This document shows, piece after piece, positions 8,658 through 17,078 of a DNA stretch of 64,000 nt. How positions within the stretch are numbered: the stretch's first letter is position 1; each line of letters opens with the position of its first letter. Source of the DNA: Cyanosarcina radialis HA8281-LM2 (GTDB lineage: Bacteria; Cyanobacteriota; Cyanobacteriia; Cyanobacteriales; CCAP-1448); the NCBI GenBank assembly GCA_019359615.1, contig JAHHHA010000025.1, positions 26,984-90,983 on the forward strand, read 5' to 3'. The notes below the pieces were generated by a model. That model was given only the letters and a program-made list of their open reading frames with translations. It did no database searches and was not told the origin of the DNA. The translations under genes were made by a program, and so were the position numbers.

Positions 8658-9338
8658 CTAACAATATTTAGACACATCTTCGCCGCGATCGTCTGCCAGA
8701 TAAGATAGAGCGCGGAATCGCAAACCGACTAACTGTTCGTAAAGGGGATTGAGCTTGCACAAGGGGGGAATATGGACGATTTTTTGGCCGAATAATTTGA
8801 CATCCCGCTCGAACGGACACTGAGGCGGAATCATTTTGCACAAGAATCTGGCTACTCGCGGATCGTCCATTTCTAATCCATCCAGCCAGACTCGCACTGG
8901 TTTGAGTACATCTTTGGGCGCTTTAGCTACAACTGCTGCTCCATCTAACTTGGATGTTGTTGCTGAAGGCTCGTAAAGGGTATGACGTAGCGCCTTGAGA
9001 GGGATTGGTTCTCGTCCCAACGCTTCGTAGAACTGGTGTAATAATTGGTCTTCCGACGGGGTATAGATACCATCTGCCAGGGCTACCATTACCGCTGTCC
9101 GCAAGAAATTTTCTGCCCCGTGAGGATTTTCGCTCCAAGCTGCTGCCAATTCGTCGGGCGCAATTGGCTCTATCGGACCTAAATCGATTTTGGGGGCGAT
9201 GCGATCTTGAGTGATGGAGGCAATTAATTTCTGTTCTTCTTCGTCGAAGTTGCCGTCTGCCCAAGCAACGGTTAGCAAGCCACGCAGCCAAACGGCTATC
9301 TGCTCGTCAGTATAGGGAGATGTAGTGACATTAGACAT
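8658..9338 (-). CDS. TerB-like / Mo-dependent nitrogenase C-terminal domain protein
   Basis: The ATG at 9338 is preferred because the 13 residues upstream of it look unlike the protein. The 226-residue product has an N-terminal TerB-like all-helical domain (AWADGNFDEEEQKLIASI, then ALADGIYTPSEDQLLHQFYEA) with two acidic DG loops that could bind metal. The C-terminal part, from about residue 150, matches the cyanobacterial Mo-nitro_C domain (KMIPPQCPFERDVKLFG, CKLNPLYEQLVGLRFRALSY), which ends in a conserved Cys. The domain was named from nitrogenase-linked sequences, but no nitrogenase genes are present here, so a role in nitrogen fixation is not shown. Confidence 0.8.
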   Translation of the reverse strand: MSNVTTSPYTDEQIAVWLRGLLTVAWADGNFDEEEQKLIASITQDRIAPKIDLGPIEPIAPDELAAAWSENPHGAENFLRTAVMVALADGIYTPSEDQLLHQFYEALGREPIPLKALRHTLYEPSATTSKLDGAAVVAKAPKDVLKPVRVWLDGLEMDDPRVARFLCKMIPPQCPFERDVKLFGQKIVHIPPLCKLNPLYEQLVGLRFRALSYLADDRGEDVSKYC

Positions 9339-9991
9339 AAATTTATTGGCGAACTCATCTGGGTAGTAGCTAGTCAAGTTGGCTAACAGCTAACCTCTAA
9401 CTATCCCATCCTCGATTTTAATGAGTATTCCTGCTCGTTGCAGTTAAAGTTAACCGAATATCAAGGTTTATTATCAACACTTGCAGATCTAGGGTGGTGG
9501 AGGTTAAGCAACGGGCGTACCTCGATCGAGTACAAAAAACGCTTTAGAGTGCCATCATATCATCTCCGCTTGAATACCCATAGTTAAGATTGGCACGGGA
9601 AAGCAGAGGGTAGAGCGGAGAGATTTAATTACAAATAATCGACCTGATTCGAGATCGGGTGCGATCGATTAAGTGCGCGTTGGCAGAGAAACGGGATCGG
9701 TTGTCGTGTAAGTCCGAAAGCCCAAGTCATACCATTTTTGATGGCGAATAGGCTTCTCCGTCTCGGTTTGGCTAATCTTTCTACACCACATTTGAGATCT
9801 GCTGTGGATTTTCTTCGATCGAAAACTGCATTAAGCGATTTTATCTATTTATTTGATACAAGATATTATAAATACTCTGCATTAATTGTAAAACTTAAGA
9901 TAATCTTTAAGTTTTTGTTATACTTACTTAAGCAAGTATCTCAAATAAACTATTATACATTTAATATATTATTTAGTGCTTTTTTAGCAAC
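9339..9991. other. Intergenic region, no supported gene
   Basis: The 650-bp gap between the TerB-like gene and the recombinase contains no convincing coding sequence. The left half has normal composition with scattered HIP1-like motifs. From about 9830 to 9990 it becomes very AT-rich and carries a long frame on the plus strand that encodes only low-complexity Leu/Ile/Tyr/Phe-rich sequence and runs into the recombinase stop. This AT-rich stretch may mark the end of a mobile segment. Confidence 0.5.
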
Positions 9992-10891
9992 TTATTTTAA
10001 GCAAAAGTGTATACCTTTTTGATAGCGTAATGTTGTCTGAATAGTTTCATGTCCCATCAAGGCGCTCAATTCCTCTATCCCCATCAGTCCAACTCGTTCG
10101 ATCGCGAAGGTATGTCGCAAGTCGTGGAGCCGAAATCCTTGTAATCGATCGCTTTTCTCGATTACGTGGCTCCAATCTCGATAAGCAGTTCGGTAACTTA
10201 AGCGGGTAACTTCTTTAGTAAAAGGCTGTTGGGCGGTGAATAAAGCTGGATGTCCTTGGTGACGATAATGTTTGAGATAGATTTCTAGAATCTCGGCTGC
10301 ATCTTCGCTATAAAAACACCACCGCTGCTCGTTCCCTCTGCCAGTAACTTGAAATTGACGATCGGTTAAATCCAGTCGATCGCAATCTAAAGCTAAGACT
10401 TCAGAAATTGTCGCCCCGCTGCGGTGTAGCAAGATAACCAAGGTTCGCAGTCGGGCAATTTCCCGCTGATAGGAATTATCTTTTAAGAGTTGGTATAAGA
10501 TGCCAAGCTGTTCTGGGCTGAGGTAGCGGGTGGGTTCTGCACTCTTAGGATCGGTTTGTCGTCGTTTGAGTCGAGCGATGGGGTTGGCACTGAGATAACC
10601 CTCTTCGACAGCAAAGTTTAACAGCGATTGCAGGATAGCTCGGTGGCGGTTGTGAGTGCTGCGAGCTAGGTGGGAAAGGCGATCGAGATATGCTTCTAGT
10701 TGTTGGCGAGTTAGTCGCTCGATCGGCAAGCGTCCGTATTGTTCCAACAGAGGCAGCAATGTCGATTCGTAAGACCGAATAGTATTCTGACTCAGGTGCG
10801 ATCGCTCTAGAAATTTTGTAGTTACACTTGCTACTGTGATACTCACTTTAGCTTTAAGCAAATTTCGAGAAGTTAGTTTATCATTTTTCAA
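9992..10891 (-). CDS. Tyrosine recombinase / integrase
   Basis: This 299-residue site-specific recombinase has an N-terminal SAM-like core-binding domain (about 22-115) and a catalytic domain with R157 (LHRSGATISEVLAL), H256-x-x-R259 (LHDLRHTF), H281 (LMGHETI) and nucleophile Y290 (TTLRYQKG). The Lys usually found in the beta-2/3 hairpin is not obvious; GRGNEQR replaces the common GKGNKER. The additional alpha-helical insertion of integron integrases is absent, so it is not IntI. The TTG start is supported by the reading frame, although the GTG five codons past the hydrophobic start is possible. It is divergent from the Xre gene. Confidence 0.9.
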   Translation of the reverse strand: MKNDKLTSRNLLKAKVSITVASVTTKFLERSHLSQNTIRSYESTLLPLLEQYGRLPIERLTRQQLEAYLDRLSHLARSTHNRHRAILQSLLNFAVEEGYLSANPIARLKRRQTDPKSAEPTRYLSPEQLGILYQLLKDNSYQREIARLRTLVILLHRSGATISEVLALDCDRLDLTDRQFQVTGRGNEQRWCFYSEDAAEILEIYLKHYRHQGHPALFTAQQPFTKEVTRLSYRTAYRDWSHVIEKSDRLQGFRLHDLRHTFAIERVGLMGIEELSALMGHETIQTTLRYQKGIHFCLK

Positions 10892-10900
10892 AACTAGATG

Positions 10901-10932
10901 TATACTTTTAGCGATTAATATCTATACTTTTA
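10901..10932 (+). promoter_or_regulatory. Paired TATACTTTTA repeats between recombinase and xre
   Basis: TATACTTTTA occurs at 10901-10910 and again at 10923-10932, spaced 22 bp apart, about two helical turns. The second copy includes the A of the xre start codon. Its TATACT is a credible -10 box only four bases from the ATG, which would give a leaderless transcript. Paired same-face repeats upstream of an Xre-type gene would suit an autoregulatory operator. The recombinase C-terminal end at about 10005-10020 has a related GTATAC sequence. Confidence 0.4.
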
Positions 10933-11381
10933 TGACTACTAATATTATCGATAACCTGCCTGGAGACGAAGAAACCCTAGCTCAATACCTGCGGCGAGTC
11001 AGAACCAGCCTCAAACTGAGTCAGGCAGATATGGCAGCTAGGGCAGGAATTCACATTCAAAGCTTGGGCAAAATCGAGTCGGGGAAGACGACTCGACTGA
11101 ATGCAAAGACTAAAACCGGGCTTTCCAGGGTGCTAGGAATTCCAGAACATTATCTCGATGCGGTTTGCCGGGGTATGAGCGTGAGGCAAATACAGGCATT
11201 AAAAATCTGTCCCCGCTGCTGGAAGCCTGGAACGCAAGCCGAACCGATTTGGTTGGAATGGCGATCGAAGTATTGTTTTATATGCGGGCATCAGTTGCGC
11301 GATCGCTGTCGGCAATGTAACGAGCCGATTATGTCGCTGAATTTTAGGTTTTGTCCTTATTGCGGCCAGCCTTATAAATGA
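10932..11381 (+). CDS. Xre-family regulator with C-terminal double zinc ribbon
   Basis: The 149-residue protein begins with an Xre helix-turn-helix at about residues 17-70 (RRVRTSLKLSQADMAARAGI then LGKIESGK). The C-terminal part carries four CxxC pairs: C93/C96, C115/C118, C126/C129 and C141/C144, which suggest two zinc ribbons. A translation further upstream is possible, but the HTH begins near residue 17, so the ATG at 10932 is the natural start. It lacks a clear Shine-Dalgarno, and the -10-like sequence adjoins the ATG. It is divergent from the recombinase and probably regulates it. Its stop directly abuts an IS982-type remnant. Confidence 0.8.
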   Translation: MTTNIIDNLPGDEETLAQYLRRVRTSLKLSQADMAARAGIHIQSLGKIESGKTTRLNAKTKTGLSRVLGIPEHYLDAVCRGMSVRQIQALKICPRCWKPGTQAEPIWLEWRSKYCFICGHQLRDRCRQCNEPIMSLNFRFCPYCGQPYK

Positions 11382-11385
11382 CTCC

Positions 11386-11505
11386 ATTTATCTGCAACAA
11401 GTGAGCGATGAGTGGCAAGGGGCCTTTCCTGGTCTGGTGAGTTATCAACGCTTTGCCCTTCTGGATGCCTTAGCTCCTCAAAGGTCTGTGTGGCTCTCGT
11501 CTTAG
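11386..11505 (+). pseudogene. IS982-family transposase fragment
   Basis: A 39-codon in-frame stretch starting five bases after the xre stop has no start codon and ends at TAG. It contains DEWQGAFPGLVSYQRFALL, which resembles the N-terminal region of IS982 transposases. The rest of the element is missing, although the 50 bases downstream resemble a rearranged piece (ADRGYVSG). It is a remnant left by deletion. No terminal inverted repeats were found at its edges. Confidence 0.6.
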
Positions 11506-11603
11506 CTGACCGTGGTTATGTCTCTGGCGTGTCTCGATCGCCTATTTGACAAAGTAGATGTTAGTGTTAAGAATTATTGCTAGTATCAGTGAACCTCAAA
11601 ACC

Positions 11604-12497
11604 ATGCTCGACTCAAAACCTTTGGCCGCAGATGAGTACAAAAAGTTAGAAGAGATCCTCGCGATCGCCCGTCCGATCGCTTGGGAAGCAGCAGATATCC
11701 TGCGGACTTACTATCGGGGCGAGAATCCTAGCGGCCAGTTGGGGGTGCAAGAAAAGTCAGGGGAACCAGTCACTGCTGCCGATCTAGCTGTAAATCATTA
11801 CATCCTGGAAAAACTCCGAATTGCTTTAGGTTCTCAAGACTTTGGCTATCTCAGCGAAGAAACCTACGAGCCTGGAACCTCAAGCGCGATCGAAAATTCT
11901 TGGGTTTGGATTATCGATCCTCTAGATGGGACGCGAGATTTTATCGACAAAACGGGCGAATACGCTATCCACCTTGCTTTAACCTACCAGGGCAGGCCGA
12001 AGCTATCGGTAGTAGCCTGGCCCGAAGCCGAGAAATTGTATTACGCGATCGAAGGTGGGGGTACGTTTGTCGAAACCCGCGACGGGGCGATCGCACCTTT
12101 GAAGGTATCCACTCGCAACTCGGCGGCAGATTTAACCTTAGTGGCCAGCCGCACCCACCGAGATGAAAGATTCAATCGGCTACTGCAAAATTTACCTTTA
12201 AAAAAGCAACATTATGTCGGCAGCGTCGGTTGTAAGATTGCCACGATTTTGGAACAAAAAGCTGATGTCTACATTTCCCTTTCGGGCAAATCTGCTCCCA
12301 AAGACTGGGACATGGCAGCCCCAGAATTACTCTTGACGGAAGCTGGTGGGCGGTTTACCCATGCTAATGGTAGCCCCTTGAAATATAACCAAGGAGATGT
12401 CAATCAGTGGGGTTGCCTAATTGCCAGCAACGGTTACTGTCACGAAGAACTTTGCACTCAAACTCAGGAGATGCTGACACAGTTAGATGGGCAATAA
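11604..12497 (+). CDS. 3'(2'),5'-bisphosphate nucleotidase CysQ-like (inositol monophosphatase family)
   Basis: The ATG at 11604 is preferred over an in-frame TTG at 11577 because it gives a normal N-terminus; the product then has 297 residues. Metal-binding motifs of the inositol monophosphatase superfamily are complete: GEPVTAAD (53-60), EE at 85-86 in SEETYEP, DPLDGTRDF (105-113) and DWDMAAPELLLTEAGG near the C-terminus. CysQ dephosphorylates 3'-phosphoadenosine 5'-phosphate to AMP and prevents its build-up after sulfate assimilation. Other substrates, such as inositol phosphates, cannot be excluded. It lies alone between the IS982 remnant and a MITE-like repeat. Confidence 0.85.
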   Translation: MLDSKPLAADEYKKLEEILAIARPIAWEAADILRTYYRGENPSGQLGVQEKSGEPVTAADLAVNHYILEKLRIALGSQDFGYLSEETYEPGTSSAIENSWVWIIDPLDGTRDFIDKTGEYAIHLALTYQGRPKLSVVAWPEAEKLYYAIEGGGTFVETRDGAIAPLKVSTRNSAADLTLVASRTHRDERFNRLLQNLPLKKQHYVGSVGCKIATILEQKADVYISLSGKSAPKDWDMAAPELLLTEAGGRFTHANGSPLKYNQGDVNQWGCLIASNGYCHEELCTQTQEMLTQLDGQ

Positions 12498-12504
12498 TAA
12501 TTGA

Positions 12505-12652
12505 CAATTCGCAATTCGCAATTGTTAATTGCGGTTCAGAGCTCCTAGATTTAGCCATAGACAAAAAATTTTATTCCCGATCTCAGGGCTAGTGCCTATG
12601 CCTGCGGCAGTCCGCGCCAACTGACATGGGTTTAATTGCGAACTGCGAATTG
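12505..12652. mobile_element. MITE-like element with 19-bp terminal inverted repeats
   Basis: CAATTCGCAATTCGCAATT at 12505-12523 faces AATTGCGAACTGCGAATTG at 12634-12652, which is its reverse complement apart from one base. The 148-bp segment has no coding sequence. The left end is repeated exactly at 37649-37667. A non-autonomous transposon or a hairpin-forming intergenic repeat would both fit. Confidence 0.55.
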
Positions 12653-12658
12653 ATATAA

Positions 12659-14566
12659 CTAACCAACTAATGAAGGCTGTTTGCTAAAGAAAGCAGTGCG
12701 TATCCGTTCGGCAATTTGAGGGCTAGTCAAACCTAAGTCAGCTAGAGACTCTTCTGGTTTGGCATGATCGACTAAGATGTCGGGTACGCCGATGCGCTTG
12801 ACTGGCACCACCACATCAGCATCTAGTAGGGCTTCTGCCACGCCAGAACCAAAACCGCCCATGACGCAGCCTTCTTCTAGGGTGACAACTCGACCGATCC
12901 GTTGTGCTAGGGGCAAAATTAGCTCTGTATCCAAAGGTTTGGCAAATCGGGCGTTGATGACAGTCGCTTCAATCCCGTGTTCGCCCAGCAGTTCCGCCGC
13001 TTGCATCGCTGGGTAGACCATCGAACCGTAAGCTAGTATCAGCACGTCGTCGCCTTGGCGCAAAATTTCACCTTTGCCTATAGGCAGCGGTTCCCAACCT
13101 TCTTCCATCAACGGCACGCCGTAACCGTTACCGCGAGGATAGCGCAGAGCGATCGGTCCGTCGGTATATGCTACACCCGTAGCTACCATCCGTTGCAATT
13201 CGGCTTCGTCTTTGGGGGCCATCAACACCATGTTGGGCAAGCAGCGTAAATAGGCAATGTCGTACATTCCCTGGTGAGTGGGACCGTCGCTACCGACGAC
13301 TCCTGCCCGATCCATGCAGAAGAAGACGGGAAGGTTTTGAATGCAAACATCGTGAACTATTTGGTCGTAAGCTCGTTGCAAAAAGGTAGAGTAAATTGCA
13401 GCTACTGGGCGCATTCCTTCGCAGGCTAACCCTGCTGCTAGAGTAACGGCGTGTTGTTCGGCAATGCCCACGTCGATGTATTGTTTCGGTAATTTGGCTT
13501 GAAATTTGTCCAATCCAGTGCCCGTGGCCATGGCGGCGGTAATCGCGATCGCCTGGGGATTGTTCTCAGCTAGTTTGATGAGGGTTTCAGCAAAGACTTT
13601 GGAGTAGCTAGGAGGCTTGGGCGAACTGGCTGGTTTGGCTTTTCCAGTAGCTAAGTCGAAGGGGTTTTGAGCGTGATAGCCTACTCGATCTTGTTCGGCG
13701 ATTTCATAGCCTTTGCCCTTGAGAGTGGCGACGTGTACTAACACCGGGCCTGGGTGTTTGTGTGCCTCTTGGAAGGTAGAAATCAATTCTTCTAAATTGT
13801 GGCCGTCTACGGGGCCGATGTAAGTAAAGCCCAATTCTTCAAATACAGCCCCAACTTTAGGAACTGCGAGGCGCTTCATCCCTTCTTTAACGCGCTTCAG
13901 TTCCGGGGAAAGAGATTCGCCTAAGAAAGGCAAATTCTTCACCTGTTCGCCAAAGTTATCCGAGAGAAACTGAACTGGAGGACTCAAGCGCATTTTGTTC
14001 AAGTAGCGAGAAATAGCCCCCACGTTCGGAGAAATCGACATTTCGTTGTCGTTGAGGACTACTAACAGTTTGGTTTTGGGTAAATGTCCGGCATGGTTGA
14101 TGGCCTCTAATGCCATCCCTCCAGTTAGGGCCCCATCGCCAATTACGGCTACAGATTTGAAGTTTTCGCCCTTGAGATCTCGGGCCAGTGCCATGCCTAA
14201 AGCCGCAGAAATGCTAGTAGAGGCGTGTCCGGCTCCAAAATGGTCGAATTTACTTTCGCACCGCTTCAGATACCCGGCGACCCCGTCTTTTTGTCGCAGA
14301 GTCGAGAAGCGATCGTATCTGCCAGTAATCAGTTTGTGGGGATAGGCTTGGTGGCCGACATCCCAAATGACTTTATCGCGGTCTAGATCTAGGGTCTGAT
14401 ACAGCCCTAGAGTTAGTTCTACTACACCCAACCCCGGTCCCAAATGACCGCCGCTGGCGGCTACAGTTTGCAGATGCTTTTCCCGAATTTGTCTGGCAAT
14501 TTGTTCTAGCTGACGAATTGACAAACCGTGCAACTGGTTGGGATGGGTGATTTCGCTCAGGTGCAT
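12659..14566 (-). CDS. dxs: 1-deoxy-D-xylulose-5-phosphate synthase
   Basis: The enzyme condenses pyruvate and glyceraldehyde 3-phosphate in the first step of the MEP pathway, which feeds carotenoid, phytol and quinone synthesis. The 635 residues from the ATG at 14566 cover the full DXS length: [17 protein letters not shown] near the N-terminus, the thiamine-diphosphate motif [13 protein letters not shown] with the later NDN, the glutamate of the transketolase pyrimidine domain (GIAEQHAV) and the C-terminal domain. An upstream ATG would add a non-conserved 16-residue extension. It is divergent from cobO, with 188 bp between them, and followed by a MITE-like element downstream. Confidence 0.97.
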   Translation of the reverse strand: MHLSEITHPNQLHGLSIRQLEQIARQIREKHLQTVAASGGHLGPGLGVVELTLGLYQTLDLDRDKVIWDVGHQAYPHKLITGRYDRFSTLRQKDGVAGYLKRCESKFDHFGAGHASTSISAALGMALARDLKGENFKSVAVIGDGALTGGMALEAINHAGHLPKTKLLVVLNDNEMSISPNVGAISRYLNKMRLSPPVQFLSDNFGEQVKNLPFLGESLSPELKRVKEGMKRLAVPKVGAVFEELGFTYIGPVDGHNLEELISTFQEAHKHPGPVLVHVATLKGKGYEIAEQDRVGYHAQNPFDLATGKAKPASSPKPPSYSKVFAETLIKLAENNPQAIAITAAMATGTGLDKFQAKLPKQYIDVGIAEQHAVTLAAGLACEGMRPVAAIYSTFLQRAYDQIVHDVCIQNLPVFFCMDRAGVVGSDGPTHQGMYDIAYLRCLPNMVLMAPKDEAELQRMVATGVAYTDGPIALRYPRGNGYGVPLMEEGWEPLPIGKGEILRQGDDVLILAYGSMVYPAMQAAELLGEHGIEATVINARFAKPLDTELILPLAQRIGRVVTLEEGCVMGGFGSGVAEALLDADVVVPVKRIGVPDILVDHAKPEESLADLGLTSPQIAERIRTAFFSKQPSLVG

Positions 14567-14754
14567 TGACGTGGTTCCCCCTGCCATCGCTATCGAATTT
14601 TTTATCTTCTTCAACTGTAATTGATTTGGGGCGATCGCTCGATCGCTCCCCTATGAGATTTTAGATTTGAGACGATCGGCTCCGATCCTGGTTCGATCGG
14701 TATAATCCTTATAAAGTCCTGGCGCGATCGCTAAATGAGACCCTACTGAATGCA

Positions 14755-15435
14755 GTGCCTAAATCAAAGATGAAAACAGATTCAGATTTATCAGCTAACG
14801 AAACACCAGACATTTCGGGTGCGGAAGCATCATCGCTCGGAGCAGAACAATACCGCAAAAAAATGCAGCGGCGCAAAGAAGTTCAAGAAGAGCGATTATC
14901 GCAAGCGTCTTCAGATAAAGGCTTAATTATCGTTCACACTGGTAACGGTAAAGGAAAAACTACGGCTGCATTAGGGATGGTACTGCGATCGCTCGGTCAT
15001 GGCTACCAAGTGGCGATCGTTCAATTTATCAAAGGTGCTTGGGAGCCAGCAGAAAAAGCGATCTTCGGTCGCTTTTCCGGTCAGTTAGAATTTCATGCCA
15101 TGGGAGAAGGTTTCACTTGGGAAACCCAAGATCGAGAACGGGATATCGAAAAAGCTCGAGCAGCATGGAGCAAGGGGCTAGAATTTATTCGTAACCCGGA
15201 CTATAAGCTAGTGCTGTTAGATGAAATTAACGTCGCCCTCAAGCTGGGATATTTGAGAGTTGAGGAAGCGCTCGCTGGATTAGAGCAAAAACCACCTCAA
15301 TCTCATCTAATTTTGACAGGTAGGGGGGCACCAGCAGAGTTAATCGCTAGAGCAGATTTGGTGACAGAAATGACCTTAATCAAGCATCCCCTGCGAGAAC
15401 AAGGTATTAAAGCCCAACCGGGGATTGAGTATTAA
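14755..15435 (+). CDS. cobO: Cob(I)alamin adenosyltransferase, CobO/BtuR type
   Basis: The 226-residue protein has a charged N-terminal extension of about 50 residues, then HTGNGKGKTT (61-70), the P-loop of CobA/CobO/BtuR enzymes, which transfer adenosyl from ATP to corrinoid. Further family sequence follows: VQFIKGAW, DEINVALKLGYL (Walker-B-like) and LILTGRGAPAELI. The annotated start is GTG 14755; an ATG at 14770 is nearly equivalent. It is a single gene; its last codons are overlapped by a broken hicA frame on the other strand. Confidence 0.93.
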   Translation: MPKSKMKTDSDLSANETPDISGAEASSLGAEQYRKKMQRRKEVQEERLSQASSDKGLIIVHTGNGKGKTTAALGMVLRSLGHGYQVAIVQFIKGAWEPAEKAIFGRFSGQLEFHAMGEGFTWETQDRERDIEKARAAWSKGLEFIRNPDYKLVLLDEINVALKLGYLRVEEALAGLEQKPPQSHLILTGRGAPAELIARADLVTEMTLIKHPLREQGIKAQPGIEY

Positions 15436-15579
15436 CAAAAGTCGTAGGGGCTTATAGCCTGCGGCATTCTCGCGTTTCATAACGATATGTTCTCGTGCGC
15501 GCACGATTTCAAAGCCTAATAACTCAAATGCTTTGATAACTTGCTTCTTGGAGGCATCAACCGGAAATTTGGGCATCAA
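15376..15579 (-). pseudogene. Truncated HicA-type toxin
   Basis: The first 43 residues read like the HicA double-stranded RNA-binding-like fold: KKQVIKAFELLGFEIVRARE then HIVMKREN, with the catalytic-type His retained. After this the sequence changes abruptly to PLRLLLILNPRLGFN, which is the complement of the cobO C-terminal codons and not HicA. The usual second half (strand and helix with the LRSIIRQAG-like end) is missing. It overlaps hicB by 4 bp (ATGA), as in normal hicBA operons. The loss probably made the toxin inactive. The junction carries a GCCGCAGGC repeat. Confidence 0.65.
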
Positions 15580-15830
15580 ACGGCAACCCCTGCCTCAGCA
15601 ACGAACACCTCGATCGCAGGAGTATCTTCCAGCATCTCCTTCCCAAACACCTCAACATAGCAGGCAATGGCAGACTTCACATCTGATAAAGCCTCTTCGT
15701 AGGTATCTCCCTGTCCCACGATCGCACCTACAACCCCAATGGGGTAAGCAACGTAGCCATCCGAATGCTTCTCAATAACGATCTTGAACTGTTTGAGGGA
15801 TTTCTCGGTAATAGCAGGATGCTGGTTCAT
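15576..15830 (-). CDS. HicB-family antitoxin
   Basis: The ATG at 15830 gives 84 residues; an upstream ATG would add a 13-residue extension without conservation. The product shows the HicB fold (FKIVIEKHSDGYVAYPIGVVGAIVGQGDTYEEALSDVKSAI), with the degenerate RNase-H-like core typical of these antitoxins. The C-terminal tail is short and lacks the RHH or HTH DNA-binding domain of longer HicBs. Its partner hicA, which overlaps by 4 bp, is broken, so this antitoxin may now be an orphan. Confidence 0.75.
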   Translation of the reverse strand: MNQHPAITEKSLKQFKIVIEKHSDGYVAYPIGVVGAIVGQGDTYEEALSDVKSAIACYVEVFGKEMLEDTPAIEVFVAEAGVAV

Positions 15831-16063
15831 TTGGCTGAAGCGTGAATTGATACTCTCATGCTGCCACAAATATCAGTGTAGGAGCAACAGCCAGTCGAAC
15901 TGTAAATATTAATTGTAGCGATCGTACTGAAGATTAAACCCAATCGCCTAATTAGAAGATAAACGCCATTGCCCTATTTACAACTTCATGCGATCGCCCA
16001 ATTTCAAGCCCAAATCGAATCGTGAGTCGAATAATTAGGTGAGTTGAATTGAGGAAAAATAAC

Positions 16064-16474
16064 CTACAATATCTGTTGTAGAACCTCTTCGACCGTTAAA
16101 ACAGGAATTAGTGTACTGGAAAAATCGGCATCGCGAGTGGCGATCGCATCAAATCCTTGAGCAATAGCACAAGCTATCTGAACGGCATCTTCAAAATCTA
16201 TCAACCCAGAGGCAAATGCTGATTCCAAAATTGCTCGATTAACTGGGCAAATAGCCATTACAGTTAGGGTTTCTGAAATGGCTTGCCGCGCTTGTTCGAT
16301 GCTACCATTATGCCTGCGGGCAATGTAAAAAATATCTGTCAGAGTTGTTGCTGTGACGTATCCCACAACGGAACCGGAATCGATCGATTGAAATAGCAAG
16401 TCTGCGTTTTGGAAAAATGGCTCTCGCTGCAAGAGAAAATCTAGGATGATATTAGTATCGATTAAAACTCTCAT
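16064..16474 (-). CDS. VapC-like PIN-domain toxin
   Basis: The 136-residue PIN domain has the acidic active-site residues D6 (MRVLIDTNIILD), D96 (LIDFEDAVQ) and D115/D117 (ATRDADF), which bind Mg/Mn for RNA cleavage. No gaps or stops interrupt it. The start ATG at 16474 overlaps the stop of the antitoxin gene by 4 bp, showing translational coupling. VapC toxins are ribonucleases that stop translation; the RNA target cannot be predicted. Confidence 0.85.
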   Translation of the reverse strand: MRVLIDTNIILDFLLQREPFFQNADLLFQSIDSGSVVGYVTATTLTDIFYIARRHNGSIEQARQAISETLTVMAICPVNRAILESAFASGLIDFEDAVQIACAIAQGFDAIATRDADFSSTLIPVLTVEEVLQQIL

Positions 16475-16701
16475 CCAAGATACTTCTCCACCTGCCGCTC
16501 TTCTAACAGGGTAACTACTTCTTCATCTGTCGGTGCCGATCGATCTGTTTTGAGTAAACCTCTCATTCGTCCAATCGCCCTAGAGCGTTCGGGTGAAGAA
16601 CTGGGCATTTCTTGCAAAGACTCAATAATGGCACTTATCAATGAGAGGCGATCTCTTACTGATAGTTTGAATGCCTGCTCTTTGAGTTCTTGGAGAGACA
16701 T
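16471..16701 (-). CDS. VapB-like antitoxin
   Basis: The 76-residue protein has a helical region at residues 1-35 (KEQAFKLSVRDRLSLISAIIESLQ) and a flexible acidic C-terminal tail (about 50-76) suited to block a PIN active site. It is not clearly an AbrB, RHH or Phd-type DNA-binding protein. On the minus strand, TTGAGA and a downstream TTATAA-like -10 lie 20-60 bp upstream, a likely promoter. The pairing with the PIN gene, including the 4-bp overlap, supports the antitoxin role. Confidence 0.7.
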   Translation of the reverse strand: MSLQELKEQAFKLSVRDRLSLISAIIESLQEMPSSSPERSRAIGRMRGLLKTDRSAPTDEEVVTLLEERQVEKYLG

Positions 16702-16743
16702 AGGTCAATTTTATAATCCTGTTACTTGCATTCTATCTCAACC

Positions 16744-16825
16744 CGATCACCTACTTGTTTTATCATCTCACCATTGAAATGCGTTGGCGCAGCCTGTGCG
16801 TAGCACGTATCGCCTCACTTCAAGC
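16744..16825 (+). repeat. 82-bp direct repeat, copy A
   Basis: This segment is the same length and about 75/82 identical to 17415-17496, with no gaps. Both contain the dispersed core GCAGCCTGTGCGTAGCACGT, which recurs in other orientations at about 58670 and 60145. The two copies flank the HicA/HicB module at 16866-17328, in the same orientation. Confidence 0.8.
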
Positions 16826-16865
16826 CCAACCGAATCACCTCACCGCAAACTCCAACCGATCGCAC

Positions 16866-17078
16866 TCACGCAGAAATCAAGTGGGGTTTTGGTTCGGGGA
16901 TTAAACGCCCTAACTCTTTAGCTGTTTCTACCCACTCTTGCATAATAATTTCGACATTTTGCACTGCTTCTCGATAAGTTTGACCGTCAGCCATACAACC
17001 TGGTAATTCTGGTACTTCTGCAATAAATGCGTTATCTTCTTCGCTCCAATAGATGAGAATTTCATAGCGAAGTGTCAT
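16866..17078 (-). CDS. HicB-like antitoxin
   Basis: The 70-residue protein is the compact HicB type: YEILIYWSEEDNAFIAEVPELPGCMADGQTYREAV matches the family core, followed by a helix and a short tail. It is downstream of hicA and overlaps it by 17 bp. It has no separate DNA-binding domain. It would neutralise the upstream HicA by direct binding. Confidence 0.82.
   Translation of the reverse strand: MTLRYEILIYWSEEDNAFIAEVPELPGCMADGQTYREAVQNVEIIMQEWVETAKELGRLIPEPKPHLISA

Noticed and set aside
9738..10022. 94-codon plus-strand frame before the recombinase stop
   Set aside because: Mostly AT-rich low-complexity sequence with Leu/Ile/Tyr/Phe runs; it overlaps the end of the recombinase gene.
9992..10891. 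Recombinase as an integron integrase partner for the attC-like site
   Set aside because: The extra helical region of IntI is missing and the gene is 9 kb away.
10003..10932. GTATAC sequences on both sides of the recombinase as attL/attR sites
   Set aside because: The shared core is only about eight bases, too short to separate from chance.
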